Source: Variovorax ginsengisoli
GTDB lineage: Bacteria; Pseudomonadota; Gammaproteobacteria; Burkholderiales; Burkholderiaceae_C
Reading direction: 5' to 3'
Length of the DNA stretch: 64,000 bases
Assembly (NCBI RefSeq): GCF_030486595.1
Contig: NZ_JAUJZH010000014.1
Span: 1 to 64,000, forward strand
This document shows, piece after piece, positions 34,630 to 47,186 of this stretch (the stretch's first letter is position 1; each line of letters starts with the position of its first letter). Below the pieces are notes generated by a model that searched no databases, was not told the origin of the DNA, and saw nothing but the letters and a program-made list of their open reading frames with translations. The position numbers and the translations under genes are program-made.

Positions 34630-35271
34630 TCACCAGCGCAGCAGCCGGGGCCCGATCAGGGCGCCGGCGACCACCGGCAGCGCGATGCCCGCCACGTACC
34701 AGACCGCGATGTACGGCGCCGCCAGCTCCGGGCAATGGAGGGCGTAGACCATCGCCCCGGCGCCGCCGGCCAGCGCGCCGGCCGCCGCGCCGGCCAGCGC
34801 CGGCCGGGTCGGCGCGAGGCCCTTGAGCGCCCACAGCAGGGCCGCGAACATCGGCAGCGACACCACGGCGATGTCGACGGTGCAGCTGCGCCAGGTGTGC
34901 CCCATGACCAGCGCCGCGCGCTCTTCGGCCGGGGCCGAAAGCAACGCCACCAGGGCCAGCAGCCAGATCAGCAGCACCGGCGCCGCCAGCCCCAGCCACG
35001 CGCCCCGAACCCGCACGCCCGGACGCGCCAGCCGCTGCACCACCACGAACGCTGCCAGCGCGATGCCGGCGCCGAACAGCAGGCGAACCCAGAACATCGG
35101 CCAGAACATGGCCTCGATCAGGTCGCGCCGCACGCCGTAGGCCATCAGCATCCAGGCCGCCGAGACCGGCAGTGCGATCGCCAGCGCCACCCCCAGCCGG
35201 CGCGACACCGCGCGCCGGCGCACCGGGGCGGCATCCGCCGCCAGCAGGGCGACCAGTTGGTCGGTTCTCAT
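34630..35271 (-). CDS. NrsF-family (DUF1109) anti-sigma factor
   Basis: The 213-residue protein has a short cytosolic N-terminus (MRTDQLVALLAADAAPVRRR) and six predicted transmembrane helices from about residue 25. This is the architecture of DUF1109/NrsF proteins that hold SigF-type ECF sigma factors at the membrane. The ATG overlaps the sigma-factor stop by four bases, so the pair is made together. Confidence 0.87.
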   Translation of the reverse strand: MRTDQLVALLAADAAPVRRRAVSRRLGVALAIALPVSAAWMLMAYGVRRDLIEAMFWPMFWVRLLFGAGIALAAFVVVQRLARPGVRVRGAWLGLAAPVLLIWLLALVALLSAPAEERAALVMGHTWRSCTVDIAVVSLPMFAALLWALKGLAPTRPALAGAAAGALAGGAGAMVYALHCPELAAPYIAVWYVAGIALPVVAGALIGPRLLRW

Positions 35272-35819
35272 CGGCTCCCCCTGATCTTCTGCGCCAGCGC
35301 CTTCAGTCCGCGGTGAACGCCCACCTTGACCGCCGATTCCGACATGCCGGTCAGGCGCGCGGTCTCGGCGACCGACAGCCCTTCGAGCCGGGTGTGAACG
35401 ATCGGCAGCCGATGGCGGTCCGGCAGCGTCGCCAGCAGGCCCGCCAGGTCGCGCCGCGCATCGCTGGCCTCGGTGGCCGACTCGGCGAACACGGCGAGGT
35501 CGTCGTCCAGCGGGTCGTGCAGCGCCTCGCGACCGGCCCGCGCCCGCAGCAGGTCGATCATCTTGTAGCGCGCGATCGCATGCACCCAGGCGGTCAGGGG
35601 CTGGTCGGGCTGGTAGGTGTGGCGCTGGTTGTGCATGGCGAGAAGACATTCCTGGACCAGGTCCTCGACCTCGTCGGGCCAGCCGAACAGTCGCCGGGCC
35701 AGGAAGGCGCGAAGGTGCGAGGCAAGCTGCTCCAGGAAGCTGCGATAGGCGGCCGCGTCGCCGGCGAGCCCGCGCACGAACAACCCGTGCAGCCGCAACT
35801 CCGCTTCGCTTTTCGCCAT
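35268..35819 (-). CDS. ECF sigma factor (SigF-type, paired with NrsF)
   Basis: The 183-residue protein has region 2 (FGWPDEVEDLVQECLLAMHNQRHTYQ, then AWVHAIARYKMIDLLR) and region 4 (LPDRHRLPIVHTRLEGLSVAETARLTGMSESAVKVGVHRGL). In related bacteria such pairs respond to oxidative or metal stress. The chosen ATG has AGAGAGAAG upstream; an ATG six codons earlier is possible. No obvious target genes sit beside it. Confidence 0.9.
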   Translation of the reverse strand: MAKSEAELRLHGLFVRGLAGDAAAYRSFLEQLASHLRAFLARRLFGWPDEVEDLVQECLLAMHNQRHTYQPDQPLTAWVHAIARYKMIDLLRARAGREALHDPLDDDLAVFAESATEASDARRDLAGLLATLPDRHRLPIVHTRLEGLSVAETARLTGMSESAVKVGVHRGLKALAQKIRGSR

Positions 35820-35942
35820 CGGGCTTCTCTCTGACATTCGGGCAACGGCCGCGGCCGGTTACAGGCGCAGCCAAAAAAAGAAGACCGCCGGATTGTGCCG
35901 TGACGGCAAGCACGAACCGCGAGGCCCCGGGTTTACGGCAAA

Positions 35943-35956
35943 TGGCGTATGCGCCA
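35943..35956. promoter_or_regulatory. candidate operator palindrome upstream of the URC locus
   Basis: TGGCGTATGCGCCA is an imperfect palindrome with five-base arms, about 50 bases before the first gene of the pyrimidine locus. It lies in a gap between divergent transcription units. It could be an operator, but no regulator is encoded nearby. Confidence 0.25.
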
Positions 35957-36007
35957 GCTTGCCAGTTCCCGGAGCCATCGGTACATTGTGTTTTTTGAGG
36001 GCCCGCA

Positions 36008-38772
<2,765 letters not shown>

Positions 38773-38828
38773 ACTTCACATCCTTTTTTCACAACGACAA
38801 GAACGCCCTCGCGCCTTCCTGCAAATCC

Positions 38829-39458
<630 letters not shown>

Positions 39459-39485
39459 CTTCAACTCAAGAACGAGGAGTCCACT

Positions 39486-40487
39486 GTGTCCCTACGCCGC
39501 CATCTGATCATCCGTTCGGTCGCCATCGCAGCTGCGCTCGCCGCGGGGGCGCCGGGCCTCGCGCTGGCGCAGGCCAAGCTCAAGGTCGCGGCGGTGTACA
39601 CCGTGCCCTTCGAACAGCAATGGGTGGGGCGCATCCACAAGGCACTCAAGGCGGCCGAGGCGCGCGGCGAGATCGAGTACACGGCCACCGAGAACGTCGC
39701 CAACGCCGACTACGAACGCGTGATGCGCGAGTACGCGACCGCCGGGAACCAGCTGATCCTCGGCGAGGTCTTCGGCGTCGAGGCCGCGGCGCGCAAGGTC
39801 GCCAAGGACTTTCCCAAGACTGCCTTCCTGATGGGCTCCTCGCTGAAGCCGCAGGCGCCCAACTTCTCGGTCTTCGACAACTACATCCAGGAGCCGGCCT
39901 ACCTGTCGGGCATGGTCGCCGGCGGCATGACCAAGAGCAACAAGATCGGCATGGTCGGCGGCTTCCCGATCCCCGAGGTGAACCGCCTCATGAACGCCTT
40001 CATGGCCGGCGCCAAGGAGACCAATCCGAAGGTCGAGTTCAGCGTCAGCTTCATCAACAGCTGGTTCGATCCGCCGAAGGCCAAGGAAGCCGCCTTCGCG
40101 ATGATCGACAAAGGCGCCGACGTGATGTACGCCGAGCGCTTCGGCGTCAGCGATGCGGCCAAGGAAAAGGGCAAGCTCGCGATCGGCAACGTGATCAACA
40201 CGCAGGACAAGTACCCCGACACCGTGGTCGCCTCCGCGCTCTGGAACTTCGAGCCCTCGGCCGACCGCGCGATCAAGCTCGTGAAAGAAGGCAAGTTCAC
40301 GGCCGAGGACTACGGCCCCTATTCGATGATGAAGCACAAGGGCTCGGAGCTCGCCCCGCTCGGCACCTTCGAGGCCAAGGTGCCGGCCGACATCGTCGCC
40401 AAGGTGAAGGCCAAGCAGGCCGACATCCTCTCGGGCAAGACCACCATCAAGGTGGACGACAGCCAGCCCAAGTCGACCGCCAAGTGA
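39486..40487 (+). CDS. BMP-family ABC transporter substrate-binding protein
   Basis: The 333-residue protein has an N-terminal signal peptide (cleavage probably after ALA near residue 28) and the BMP/PnrA-type fold, with VAAVYTVPFEQQWVGRIHKAL and YIQEPAYLSGMVAGGMTKSNKIGMVGGFPIPEVN. Such proteins bind nucleosides or nucleobases. GTG is the start, with GAGGAG upstream. It is the first of four overlapping transporter genes and, given its neighbours, probably binds a pyrimidine base or nucleoside. Confidence 0.9.
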   Translation: MSLRRHLIIRSVAIAAALAAGAPGLALAQAKLKVAAVYTVPFEQQWVGRIHKALKAAEARGEIEYTATENVANADYERVMREYATAGNQLILGEVFGVEAAARKVAKDFPKTAFLMGSSLKPQAPNFSVFDNYIQEPAYLSGMVAGGMTKSNKIGMVGGFPIPEVNRLMNAFMAGAKETNPKVEFSVSFINSWFDPPKAKEAAFAMIDKGADVMYAERFGVSDAAKEKGKLAIGNVINTQDKYPDTVVASALWNFEPSADRAIKLVKEGKFTAEDYGPYSMMKHKGSELAPLGTFEAKVPADIVAKVKAKQADILSGKTTIKVDDSQPKSTAK

Positions 40488-42025
40488 GCGGCGGGACGCC
40501 GCCCGCCGCGGTGCTGTCGCTGCGCGGCATCACCAAGCGCTTCGGCACACTGGTGGCCAACGACGGCATCTCGCTCACGCTGCAGGGCGGCGAGGTGCTG
40601 GCGCTGCTCGGCGAGAACGGCGCCGGCAAGTCGACCCTGATGTCGATCCTGTTCGGGCACTACGTGGCCGACGCGGGCGAGATCGAGGTCTTCGGGCGGC
40701 CACTCGCGCCCGGCAATCCGAAGGCGGCGCTGGCCGCCGGCATCGGCATGGTGCACCAGCATTTCACGCTGGCCGACAACCTCAGCGTCCTCGACAACGT
40801 GCTGATCGGGACCGAGCCGCTCTGGCAGCCCTTCTCGCGCCGCCATGCGGCACGCACCCGGCTGCTGGCGGTGGCGAAGCGCTTCGGACTGCCGGTGCAG
40901 CCGGAGGCCCGGGTCGGCAGCCTGTCGGTCGGGGAACGGCAGCGGGTCGAGATCCTCAAGGCGCTGTACCGCGACGCCCGCATCCTGATCCTCGACGAGC
41001 CGACCGCGGTGCTGACGCCGCAAGAAAGCGAGGCGCTGTTCGCCACCCTGGCCCAGATGGTGGCCCAGGGCCTGTCGATCATCTTCATCAGCCACAAGCT
41101 GCCCGAGGTGCTGCGGGTGTCGCACCGGATCGCGGTGCTGCGCGGCGGCCGGCTGGTGGCCGAGGCCCGCGCCGGCGACACCACGCAGGCGCAGCTTGCG
41201 CTGTGGATGGTCGGCCATGCGATCGAGAACACGGTGCGCCGGCCGGCCGGCCGGGTCGGCGACGCGGTCTGCGTGCTCGACCACGTGCGCACCGGGGGCA
41301 GCGGCCACGATCGACTGCTGGACGTCAGCCTCTCGCTGCGGGCGGGCGAGATCGTCGCGGTGGCAGGTGTCTCCGGCAATGGCCAGGTGGCGCTGGCCGA
41401 GCTGCTGAGCGGCACCCGGCGCGCCATCGCCGGCACGGTCCGGCTGATGGGCCGCGAACTGCCGCCCACGCCGGCCCGGCTGGTGCAGCGCGGCGTGGCC
41501 CGGATTCCGGAGGACCGCCATGCGGTCGGTGTGGTGGGCGACCTGCCCGTGTGGGAGAACGCGGTCTCGGAGCGCCTGCGCAGCCGGGCTTTCTCGCGCT
41601 GGCTGTGGGTCCGGCGCGGCGCCGCGAAGGCCCATGCGCGCAGCGTCGAGAAGGCCTACGACGTGCGCGGCGCCGGCCTCGACGCACCGGCCCGGGCCCT
41701 GTCGGGCGGCAACATGCAGAAGCTGATCCTCGGCCGGGCGCTGATGGCGCCGGCCTCGGCCAGCGCGAAGCAGCGCACGCCGCGGCTGATCGTCGCGCAC
41801 CAGCCGACCTGGGGCCTGGACATCGGTGCCGTCGCCTACGTGCAGCAGCAGCTGATCGCGGCACGCGATGCCGGCGCGGCGGTGCTGCTGATCTCCGATG
41901 ACCTCGACGAGGTGCTGACCCTGGGCGACCGGGTCGCCGTGATGCATGGCGGCGAACTCGGCGAGCCGCGGCCCGCCGCCGCCTGGACGCGCGAGGCCAT
42001 CGGCCTGGCGATGGCGGGCTCATGA
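40484..42025 (+). CDS. ABC transporter, duplicated ATP-binding protein (nucleoside/nucleobase type)
   Basis: The 513-residue protein contains two ABC domains, as in sugar- and nucleoside-type importers. The first has Walker A GENGAGKST near residue 44 and signature LSVGERQR. The second has a degenerate Walker A (AGVSGNGQVALAELL) and signature LSGGNMQK, with VAHQPTWGLD in place of a canonical Walker B. The GTG start overlaps the binding-protein stop (GTGA). Confidence 0.92.
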   Translation: MSGGTPPAAVLSLRGITKRFGTLVANDGISLTLQGGEVLALLGENGAGKSTLMSILFGHYVADAGEIEVFGRPLAPGNPKAALAAGIGMVHQHFTLADNLSVLDNVLIGTEPLWQPFSRRHAARTRLLAVAKRFGLPVQPEARVGSLSVGERQRVEILKALYRDARILILDEPTAVLTPQESEALFATLAQMVAQGLSIIFISHKLPEVLRVSHRIAVLRGGRLVAEARAGDTTQAQLALWMVGHAIENTVRRPAGRVGDAVCVLDHVRTGGSGHDRLLDVSLSLRAGEIVAVAGVSGNGQVALAELLSGTRRAIAGTVRLMGRELPPTPARLVQRGVARIPEDRHAVGVVGDLPVWENAVSERLRSRAFSRWLWVRRGAAKAHARSVEKAYDVRGAGLDAPARALSGGNMQKLILGRALMAPASASAKQRTPRLIVAHQPTWGLDIGAVAYVQQQLIAARDAGAAVLLISDDLDEVLTLGDRVAVMHGGELGEPRPAAAWTREAIGLAMAGS

Positions 42026-43083
42026 GGCTCGAGCGCCGGCATCGAAGCTCGCGCGCCGCGCTGCTGCTGGCGCCGGTCGGCGCGGTCGCGTTCACCCTTC
42101 TGGTGAGCGCCCTGCTCGTGCTCTGGGCCGGCGCGCCGGTCGGACGCACCTATGCGCTGCTGCTGCAAGGCGGCTTCGGCTCGGTCTTCGCCTGGAGCGA
42201 GACCCTGACCCGCGCCGTGCCGCTGATCCTCACCGGCCTGGCGGCCACCGTGGCCTTCAAGGCCCGGCTTTTCAACATCGGCGCCGAAGGCCAGCTCTAT
42301 GCCGGGGCGCTGGCCGCGGTGGCGGTCGGCGGCCTGCATGGCGGCACCGGCTTCGAGCTGCCGACCTGGCTGCTGTTCCCGCTCATGATGGCGGCGGCGG
42401 CGCTCGCCGGCGCGCTGCTGCTGCTGGGGCCGGCGCTCATGAAGAGCCGGCTCGGCGTCGACGAGGTGGTGACCACGCTGCTGATCAACTTCATTGTGCT
42501 GCTCGGGGTCTCGGCGATGCTCGACGGCCCGATGAAGGACCCGAGCGCGATGGGCTGGCCGCAGAGCGTCTCGCTGCAGTCGGAGCTCGAACTGGCCAAG
42601 CTGGTCGTCCAGACCCGGATCCACACCGGGCTGCTGTGGGCCGCCGGGCTGGCGGTGCTGGTCTGGCTGCTGTTCAAGTACACCGTGATCGGCTTCGACA
42701 TCCGCGCGGTCGGCGCCAACGCCCGCGCCGCGGCCTTCGCGGGCGTTCCGGTGACGCGCACCGTGGTGTGGGTGGCGCTGCTGTCGGGTGCCCTGGCCGG
42801 CCTCGCAGGCGCGATCGAGGTCGCCGGGCGCACCAGTTACGTCACCCTGGACATGTCGCCCGGCTATGGCTACAGCGGCATCGTGATCGCGATGCTGGCC
42901 GGGCTCCATCCGCTCGGCGTGCTGGCGGCGGGCGTGTTCGTCGCCGGGGTGCTGGTCGGGGCCGACACCATGAGCCGCGCGATCGGCGTGCCGACCTACA
43001 TCGCCGACGTGATCGTCGCCGCCTCGCTGATCGCGGTGCTGGTCGCCACGCTGCTGACGCAGTACCGGGTGCGCCTGAAATGA
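42022..43083 (+). CDS. ABC transporter permease, BMP-type importer (subunit 1)
   Basis: The 353-residue permease has about eight to ten hydrophobic helices and the family stretches VAFKARLFNIGAEGQLYAGAL and DIRAVGANARAAAFAGVPV. The DEVVTTLLINFI segment is typical of the YufP/NupP-like permeases that pair with BMP binding proteins. It overlaps both the ATPase and the second permease gene by ATGA. Confidence 0.92.
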   Translation: MRLERRHRSSRAALLLAPVGAVAFTLLVSALLVLWAGAPVGRTYALLLQGGFGSVFAWSETLTRAVPLILTGLAATVAFKARLFNIGAEGQLYAGALAAVAVGGLHGGTGFELPTWLLFPLMMAAAALAGALLLLGPALMKSRLGVDEVVTTLLINFIVLLGVSAMLDGPMKDPSAMGWPQSVSLQSELELAKLVVQTRIHTGLLWAAGLAVLVWLLFKYTVIGFDIRAVGANARAAAFAGVPVTRTVVWVALLSGALAGLAGAIEVAGRTSYVTLDMSPGYGYSGIVIAMLAGLHPLGVLAAGVFVAGVLVGADTMSRAIGVPTYIADVIVAASLIAVLVATLLTQYRVRLK

Positions 43084-44003
43084 CCGACATCGCCGACATC
43101 CTGTCGAACGCCTCGTTCTGGGTCGCGGTGCTGCGCATCGCCACGCCGCTGATCTTCGGCACCCTGGGCGTGCTGCTGTGCGAGCGGGCTGGCGTGCTGA
43201 ACCTCGGCATCGAGGGCATCATGGTCGCCGGCGCCTTCGCCGGCTGGCTCGCGGTCTATGCCGGTGCGCCGCTGTGGGCCGGGGTCGGCGTCGCGGCACT
43301 GGCGGGCGCGGTGTTCGGCCTGCTGCATGCGTTCCTGACGGTCGGCCTGGCGCTGTCGCAGCATGTGTCGGGGCTGGGCATCACGCTGCTGGCGACCGCG
43401 CTGAGTTACTACGGCTACCGCGTGAGCTTCCCGAAGGTCAACACGCCACCGACCGTGACGCCGTTCGCGCCGATGGACTGGCTTCAGGTGCCGGTGCTCT
43501 CGGCGCAGACCCCGCTAACCTTGCTGGCGCTGCTGCTGGTGCCGCTGCTCGCCTGGGTGCTGTACCGGACGCCGGCCGGGCTGGCGGTGCGCATGGTCGG
43601 CGAGAACCCGCAGGCGGCCGAGGGCCAGGGCGTGTCGGTCGCGGCCACGCGCACCGGCGCCATCGTCGCCGGCTCGGCGCTGATGGGCGTCGCGGGGTCG
43701 TTCCTCACGCTGTCGGCCTTCAACGCCTTCTTCTTCAACATGGTCAACGGCCGCGGCTGGATCTGCGTGGCACTGGTGGTGTTCGCATCCTGGCGGCCGG
43801 GCAAGGCGCTGCTGGGCGCGCTGCTGTTCGCCTTCTTCGATGCGCTGCAGCTGCGGCTGCAGCAGTCGGGCGATGCCGTGCTGCCCTACCAGCTCTACCT
43901 GATGCTGCCCTACCTGCTGTCGATCCTGGCGCTGGTGCTGGTCGCGCGCAAGGCGAGCTATCCGCAGGCACTGATGAAGCCCTATCGGAAGGGCGAGCGC
44001 TGA
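43080..44003 (+). CDS. ABC transporter permease, BMP-type importer (subunit 2)
   Basis: The 307-residue permease shows TLGVLLCERAGVLNLGIEGIMVAGAF, TVGLALSQHVSGLGITLLATALSYYGYR and RMVGENPQAAEGQGV, matching the YufQ/NupQ-like second permease. It completes the importer with the binding protein and ATPase. The next gene begins 45 bases downstream. Confidence 0.92.
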   Translation: MTDIADILSNASFWVAVLRIATPLIFGTLGVLLCERAGVLNLGIEGIMVAGAFAGWLAVYAGAPLWAGVGVAALAGAVFGLLHAFLTVGLALSQHVSGLGITLLATALSYYGYRVSFPKVNTPPTVTPFAPMDWLQVPVLSAQTPLTLLALLLVPLLAWVLYRTPAGLAVRMVGENPQAAEGQGVSVAATRTGAIVAGSALMGVAGSFLTLSAFNAFFFNMVNGRGWICVALVVFASWRPGKALLGALLFAFFDALQLRLQQSGDAVLPYQLYLMLPYLLSILALVLVARKASYPQALMKPYRKGER

Positions 44004-44048
44004 ATGGGTCCTATCATGGGAAGCCGAGAAAAGCGAAGGACCCCACCG

Positions 44049-44519
44049 ATGCACCCACCACCGAACACCCGCCGCACCCTGCTGGCCGCCATGCTGGCCC
44101 TGGGCCTCGCGCCGGCCTTTGCCCAAGGCAGCGCCGCGCGGACGGCGATGGAGGTCTGGAAGGACCCGAATTGCGGTTGCTGCGAGGACTGGGTCACGCA
44201 CCTGGAGGCGAGCGGCTTCGCCGTCCAGGTCCATGAAGCGGGCAACGACGCGGCGCGCCAGCGCCTGGGCGTCGACCGCAAGTTCGGCTCGTGCCACACG
44301 GGCCTGGTCGGCGGCTACGCCATCGAAGGGCATGTGCCGGCACCAGAGATCAGGCGGCTGCTCAAGGAGCGCCCCGTCGCGATAGGACTCGCGGTGCCGG
44401 GCATGCCGGTGGGTTCGCCGGGCATGGACGGGCCGGCCTACGGCGGTCGGAAGGACGCCTTCGACGTGCTGCTGCTCACCCGCGGCGGCGGCTCGAAGGT
44501 CTATCGGCACTACGCATAA
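44049..44519 (+). CDS. DUF411 periplasmic metal-binding protein
   Basis: The 156-residue protein has a signal peptide (cleavage near AFA, residue 25) and the DUF411 hallmark VWKDPNCGCCEDWVTHLE with a CxCC cysteine cluster. DGPAYGGRKDAFDVLLL follows near the C-terminus. DUF411 proteins usually accompany copper-resistance or copper-handling genes. Here it lies between a nucleobase importer and a deaminase. GAAGGA upstream supports the chosen ATG; an in-frame ATG at 44004 would put 15 residues before the signal. Confidence 0.87.
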   Translation: MHPPPNTRRTLLAAMLALGLAPAFAQGSAARTAMEVWKDPNCGCCEDWVTHLEASGFAVQVHEAGNDAARQRLGVDRKFGSCHTGLVGGYAIEGHVPAPEIRRLLKERPVAIGLAVPGMPVGSPGMDGPAYGGRKDAFDVLLLTRGGGSKVYRHYA

Positions 44520-44525
44520 GCAACG

Positions 44526-45806
44526 ATGCTAGACCTCCTCATCCACAACGCCACCCTGCCCGACGGCGCCACCGACATGTCGGTGGCGGTGCGCGATGGC
44601 CGCATCGTCGAAGTGGGCCGGGGCCTTCAGGCACCGGCGCGCGAGGTCCTCGATGCCGGCGGCCTGCTCGTCAGCCCGCCCTTCGTCGACCCGCATTTCC
44701 ACATGGACGCCACGCTGAGCTACGGCCTGCCGCGGATCAACCAGAGCGGCACGCTGCTCGAAGGCATCGCGCTGTGGGGCGAGCTCAAGCCGCTGCTCAA
44801 GGCCGAGGCCCTGGTCGAGCGTGCGCTGGCCTATTGCGACTGGGCCGTGGCCAAGGGGCTGCTCGCGATCCGCAGCCATGTCGACACCAGCGATGCCAGC
44901 CTGCTGGCGGTCGACGCGCTGCTGGAGGTCAAGCGGCTGGTGGCGCCGTACCTCGACCTGCAGCTGGTGGCCTTTCCGCAGGACGGCGTGCTGCGTTCGC
45001 CCGGCGGCGTCGACAACCTGAAGCGCGCGCTCGACAAGGGCGTCGACGTAGTCGGCGGCATTCCGCATTTCGAACGCACGATGGCCGACGGCGCCGCCAG
45101 CGTGAAGCTGCTGTGCGAGATCGCCGCCGAGCGCGGCACGCTGGTCGACATGCACTGCGACGAATCCGACGACCCGCTGTCGCGCCACATCGAGACCCTG
45201 GCCTTCGAGGCCCAGCGGCTCGGACTGCAAGGCCGGGTCACGGGCTCGCACTGCACCTCGATGCACTCGATGGACAACTACTACGTCAGCAAGCTGCTGC
45301 CGCTGATCGCCGAGAGCGGCGTCGCCGTGGTCTCGAACCCGCTGATCAACATCACGCTGCAGGGCCGCCACGACAGCTACCCCAAGCGCCGAGGCATGAC
45401 CCGGGTGCCCGAGCTGATGGCCGCCGGCGTCGACGTCGCCTTCGGCCACGACTGCGTGATGGACCCCTGGTACGGCATGGGCTCGGGCGACATGCTGGAG
45501 GTCGCGCACATGGGCCTGCACGTGGCCCAGATGACCAGCCAGGCCGGCATCCGGCAGTGCTTCGACGCCGTGACCGTCAACGCCGCCCGCGTGATGCACC
45601 TCGAAGGCTACGGCCTGGAGGCCGGCTGCGACGCCAGCTTCGTCCTGCTGCAGGCGCGCGATCCGGTCGAGGCGATCCGGCTGCGGGCGACCCGGCTCAA
45701 GGTCTATCGCAAAGGCAGGCTGATGGCCGAAACAGCGGCCGCCACGGCCGCGCTGCACCTGCCGGGCCGCGCGCCGGCCACCAGCTGGATGAACCCGCGG
45801 GCCTGA
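44526..45806 (+). CDS. cytosine deaminase-like amidohydrolase
   Basis: The 426-residue enzyme has the amidohydrolase metal site VDPHFHMDATLSYG near residue 58, MHCDESDDP near 210, GSHCTSMHSMDNYY and the metal aspartate in FGHDCVMDPWY near 312. These match CodA-type cytosine deaminases, which release ammonia and uracil. Uracil made here would feed upp and the Urc-like genes upstream. Isocytosine or creatinine-type substrates remain possible within the family. The stop is six bases from the converging kinase gene. Confidence 0.88.
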   Translation: MLDLLIHNATLPDGATDMSVAVRDGRIVEVGRGLQAPAREVLDAGGLLVSPPFVDPHFHMDATLSYGLPRINQSGTLLEGIALWGELKPLLKAEALVERALAYCDWAVAKGLLAIRSHVDTSDASLLAVDALLEVKRLVAPYLDLQLVAFPQDGVLRSPGGVDNLKRALDKGVDVVGGIPHFERTMADGAASVKLLCEIAAERGTLVDMHCDESDDPLSRHIETLAFEAQRLGLQGRVTGSHCTSMHSMDNYYVSKLLPLIAESGVAVVSNPLINITLQGRHDSYPKRRGMTRVPELMAAGVDVAFGHDCVMDPWYGMGSGDMLEVAHMGLHVAQMTSQAGIRQCFDAVTVNAARVMHLEGYGLEAGCDASFVLLQARDPVEAIRLRATRLKVYRKGRLMAETAAATAALHLPGRAPATSWMNPRA

Positions 45807-45812
45807 TCCGGT

Positions 45813-47186
45813 TCAGGCTTTCAGCGCCACGCTGAAGCCCACCGTCGTGATGCCGTTGTCCGAGCGCGCGAACACGGTCCCGTTGTGCATCACCGCCACC
45901 GCCTTGACGATCGACAGCCCGAGCCCGTGGTTCTCGCCGCTGTTGCGGCGCGAAGAGTCGACGCGATAGAAGCGGTCGAACAGCCGCGGCAGCTGTTCGG
46001 GTGCGATCGGCGCGCTCGGGTTCGAGAAGCTGACCGCTGCCGACCGCTCGTCGCCACCGATCCGGACCACCACGCGGCTGCCGGGCCGCGAATGCTGGAT
46101 CGCGTTCTGCAGCAGGTTGGTCAGCGCGCGCCGGAACAGCGACGTCTCGATCGGCGCCACCGCATCGCCCTCCACCTGCACCGACATCCCGGCCTCGTCG
46201 AGCAGCAGGTCCAGGAACTCGACTGTCTTGCCGACCTCCTGCGCGATCGACGACGCCACCAGGTCGCGCGCGCGAACGCCCTGCTCGGCCCGCGCCAGGA
46301 ACAGCATGTCGGCGACGATCGCGCGCAGCCGTTCGAGCTCTTCCAGGTTCGACTGCAGCACCTCGCGCAGCGCGTCCGCGTTGCGCTCGCGGGCCAGCGC
46401 CACCTGGGTCTGGCCGATCAGGTTGGCCAGCGGCGTGCGCAGTTCGTGCGCGACGTCGTCGCTGAAGGTCGCGAGCTGCCGGTAAGCGGCATCGAGCCGG
46501 TCCAGCGCGGCATTGAAGGAACTGCCGAGATCGGACAGTTCCCTCGGCAGCGCCGGCAGCTGCAGGCGCCGCGCACGGTCGTCCGGCCCGATGCGCTGGG
46601 CATCGGCCGACAGCCGTTGGACCGGGCCGAGCCCGATGCGGGCGATCCAGTAGCCGAGCGCCGCCGCCAGCGCCGTGCCGGCCAAGGTCAGCAGCACCAC
46701 CGCCGTCTCGAAAGTGCGCAGGGTGTCGCCGAAGGGCTCGGCATCCACGCCGGCGATGTAGCGCACCGCGGGCCGGGCCCCGTTGGCCGCCAGCTCTCCG
46801 CCACGGATCCGCATCCGGGTCAGCCGGGGCGGCGTGCCGACCGGCAGCTCGACGCTGTCGCGCCCGGCCGTGATCGCAGCTTCGACCAGCGGCAGGTCCT
46901 CGCCGTAGCGGAAGGCCGGGTCGTCGCTGGCCAGCCACGAACGGGTGCGCGGATCGGCGGCCCCCAGCGTGTCGAGCTTGTCGCGGATGCGCTCGCCGAG
47001 GCCGGCGGCCCGCCCATGCTCGAGCATGTAGGCCATGTCCTCCAACCGGCCATCGATCTGGGCCTGCTGGTGGCGCGCCAGCTCGCCCGACAGCACCCGG
47101 TGCAGCGCGCCGCCCAGCAGCGCGAAGGCCACCAGCGCCGCGGCCGCGAACATCGCGGCCAGCCTGATCGCGATCGAGTTCCTCAT
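45813..47186 (-). CDS. heavy-metal-type sensor histidine kinase
   Basis: The 457-residue membrane kinase has two transmembrane helices (about residues 8-30 and 160-180) flanking a periplasmic sensor domain, then a HAMP region. The HisKA box has the phospho-accepting H247 in SDDVAHELRTPLANLIG. The ATPase domain has NLLQNAIQHS and NHGLGLSIVKAV. It resembles CusS/CopS-type kinases. The ATG overlaps the response-regulator stop. It probably controls the efflux genes in the same operon. Confidence 0.9.
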   Translation of the reverse strand: MRNSIAIRLAAMFAAAALVAFALLGGALHRVLSGELARHQQAQIDGRLEDMAYMLEHGRAAGLGERIRDKLDTLGAADPRTRSWLASDDPAFRYGEDLPLVEAAITAGRDSVELPVGTPPRLTRMRIRGGELAANGARPAVRYIAGVDAEPFGDTLRTFETAVVLLTLAGTALAAALGYWIARIGLGPVQRLSADAQRIGPDDRARRLQLPALPRELSDLGSSFNAALDRLDAAYRQLATFSDDVAHELRTPLANLIGQTQVALARERNADALREVLQSNLEELERLRAIVADMLFLARAEQGVRARDLVASSIAQEVGKTVEFLDLLLDEAGMSVQVEGDAVAPIETSLFRRALTNLLQNAIQHSRPGSRVVVRIGGDERSAAVSFSNPSAPIAPEQLPRLFDRFYRVDSSRRNSGENHGLGLSIVKAVAVMHNGTVFARSDNGITTVGFSVALKA

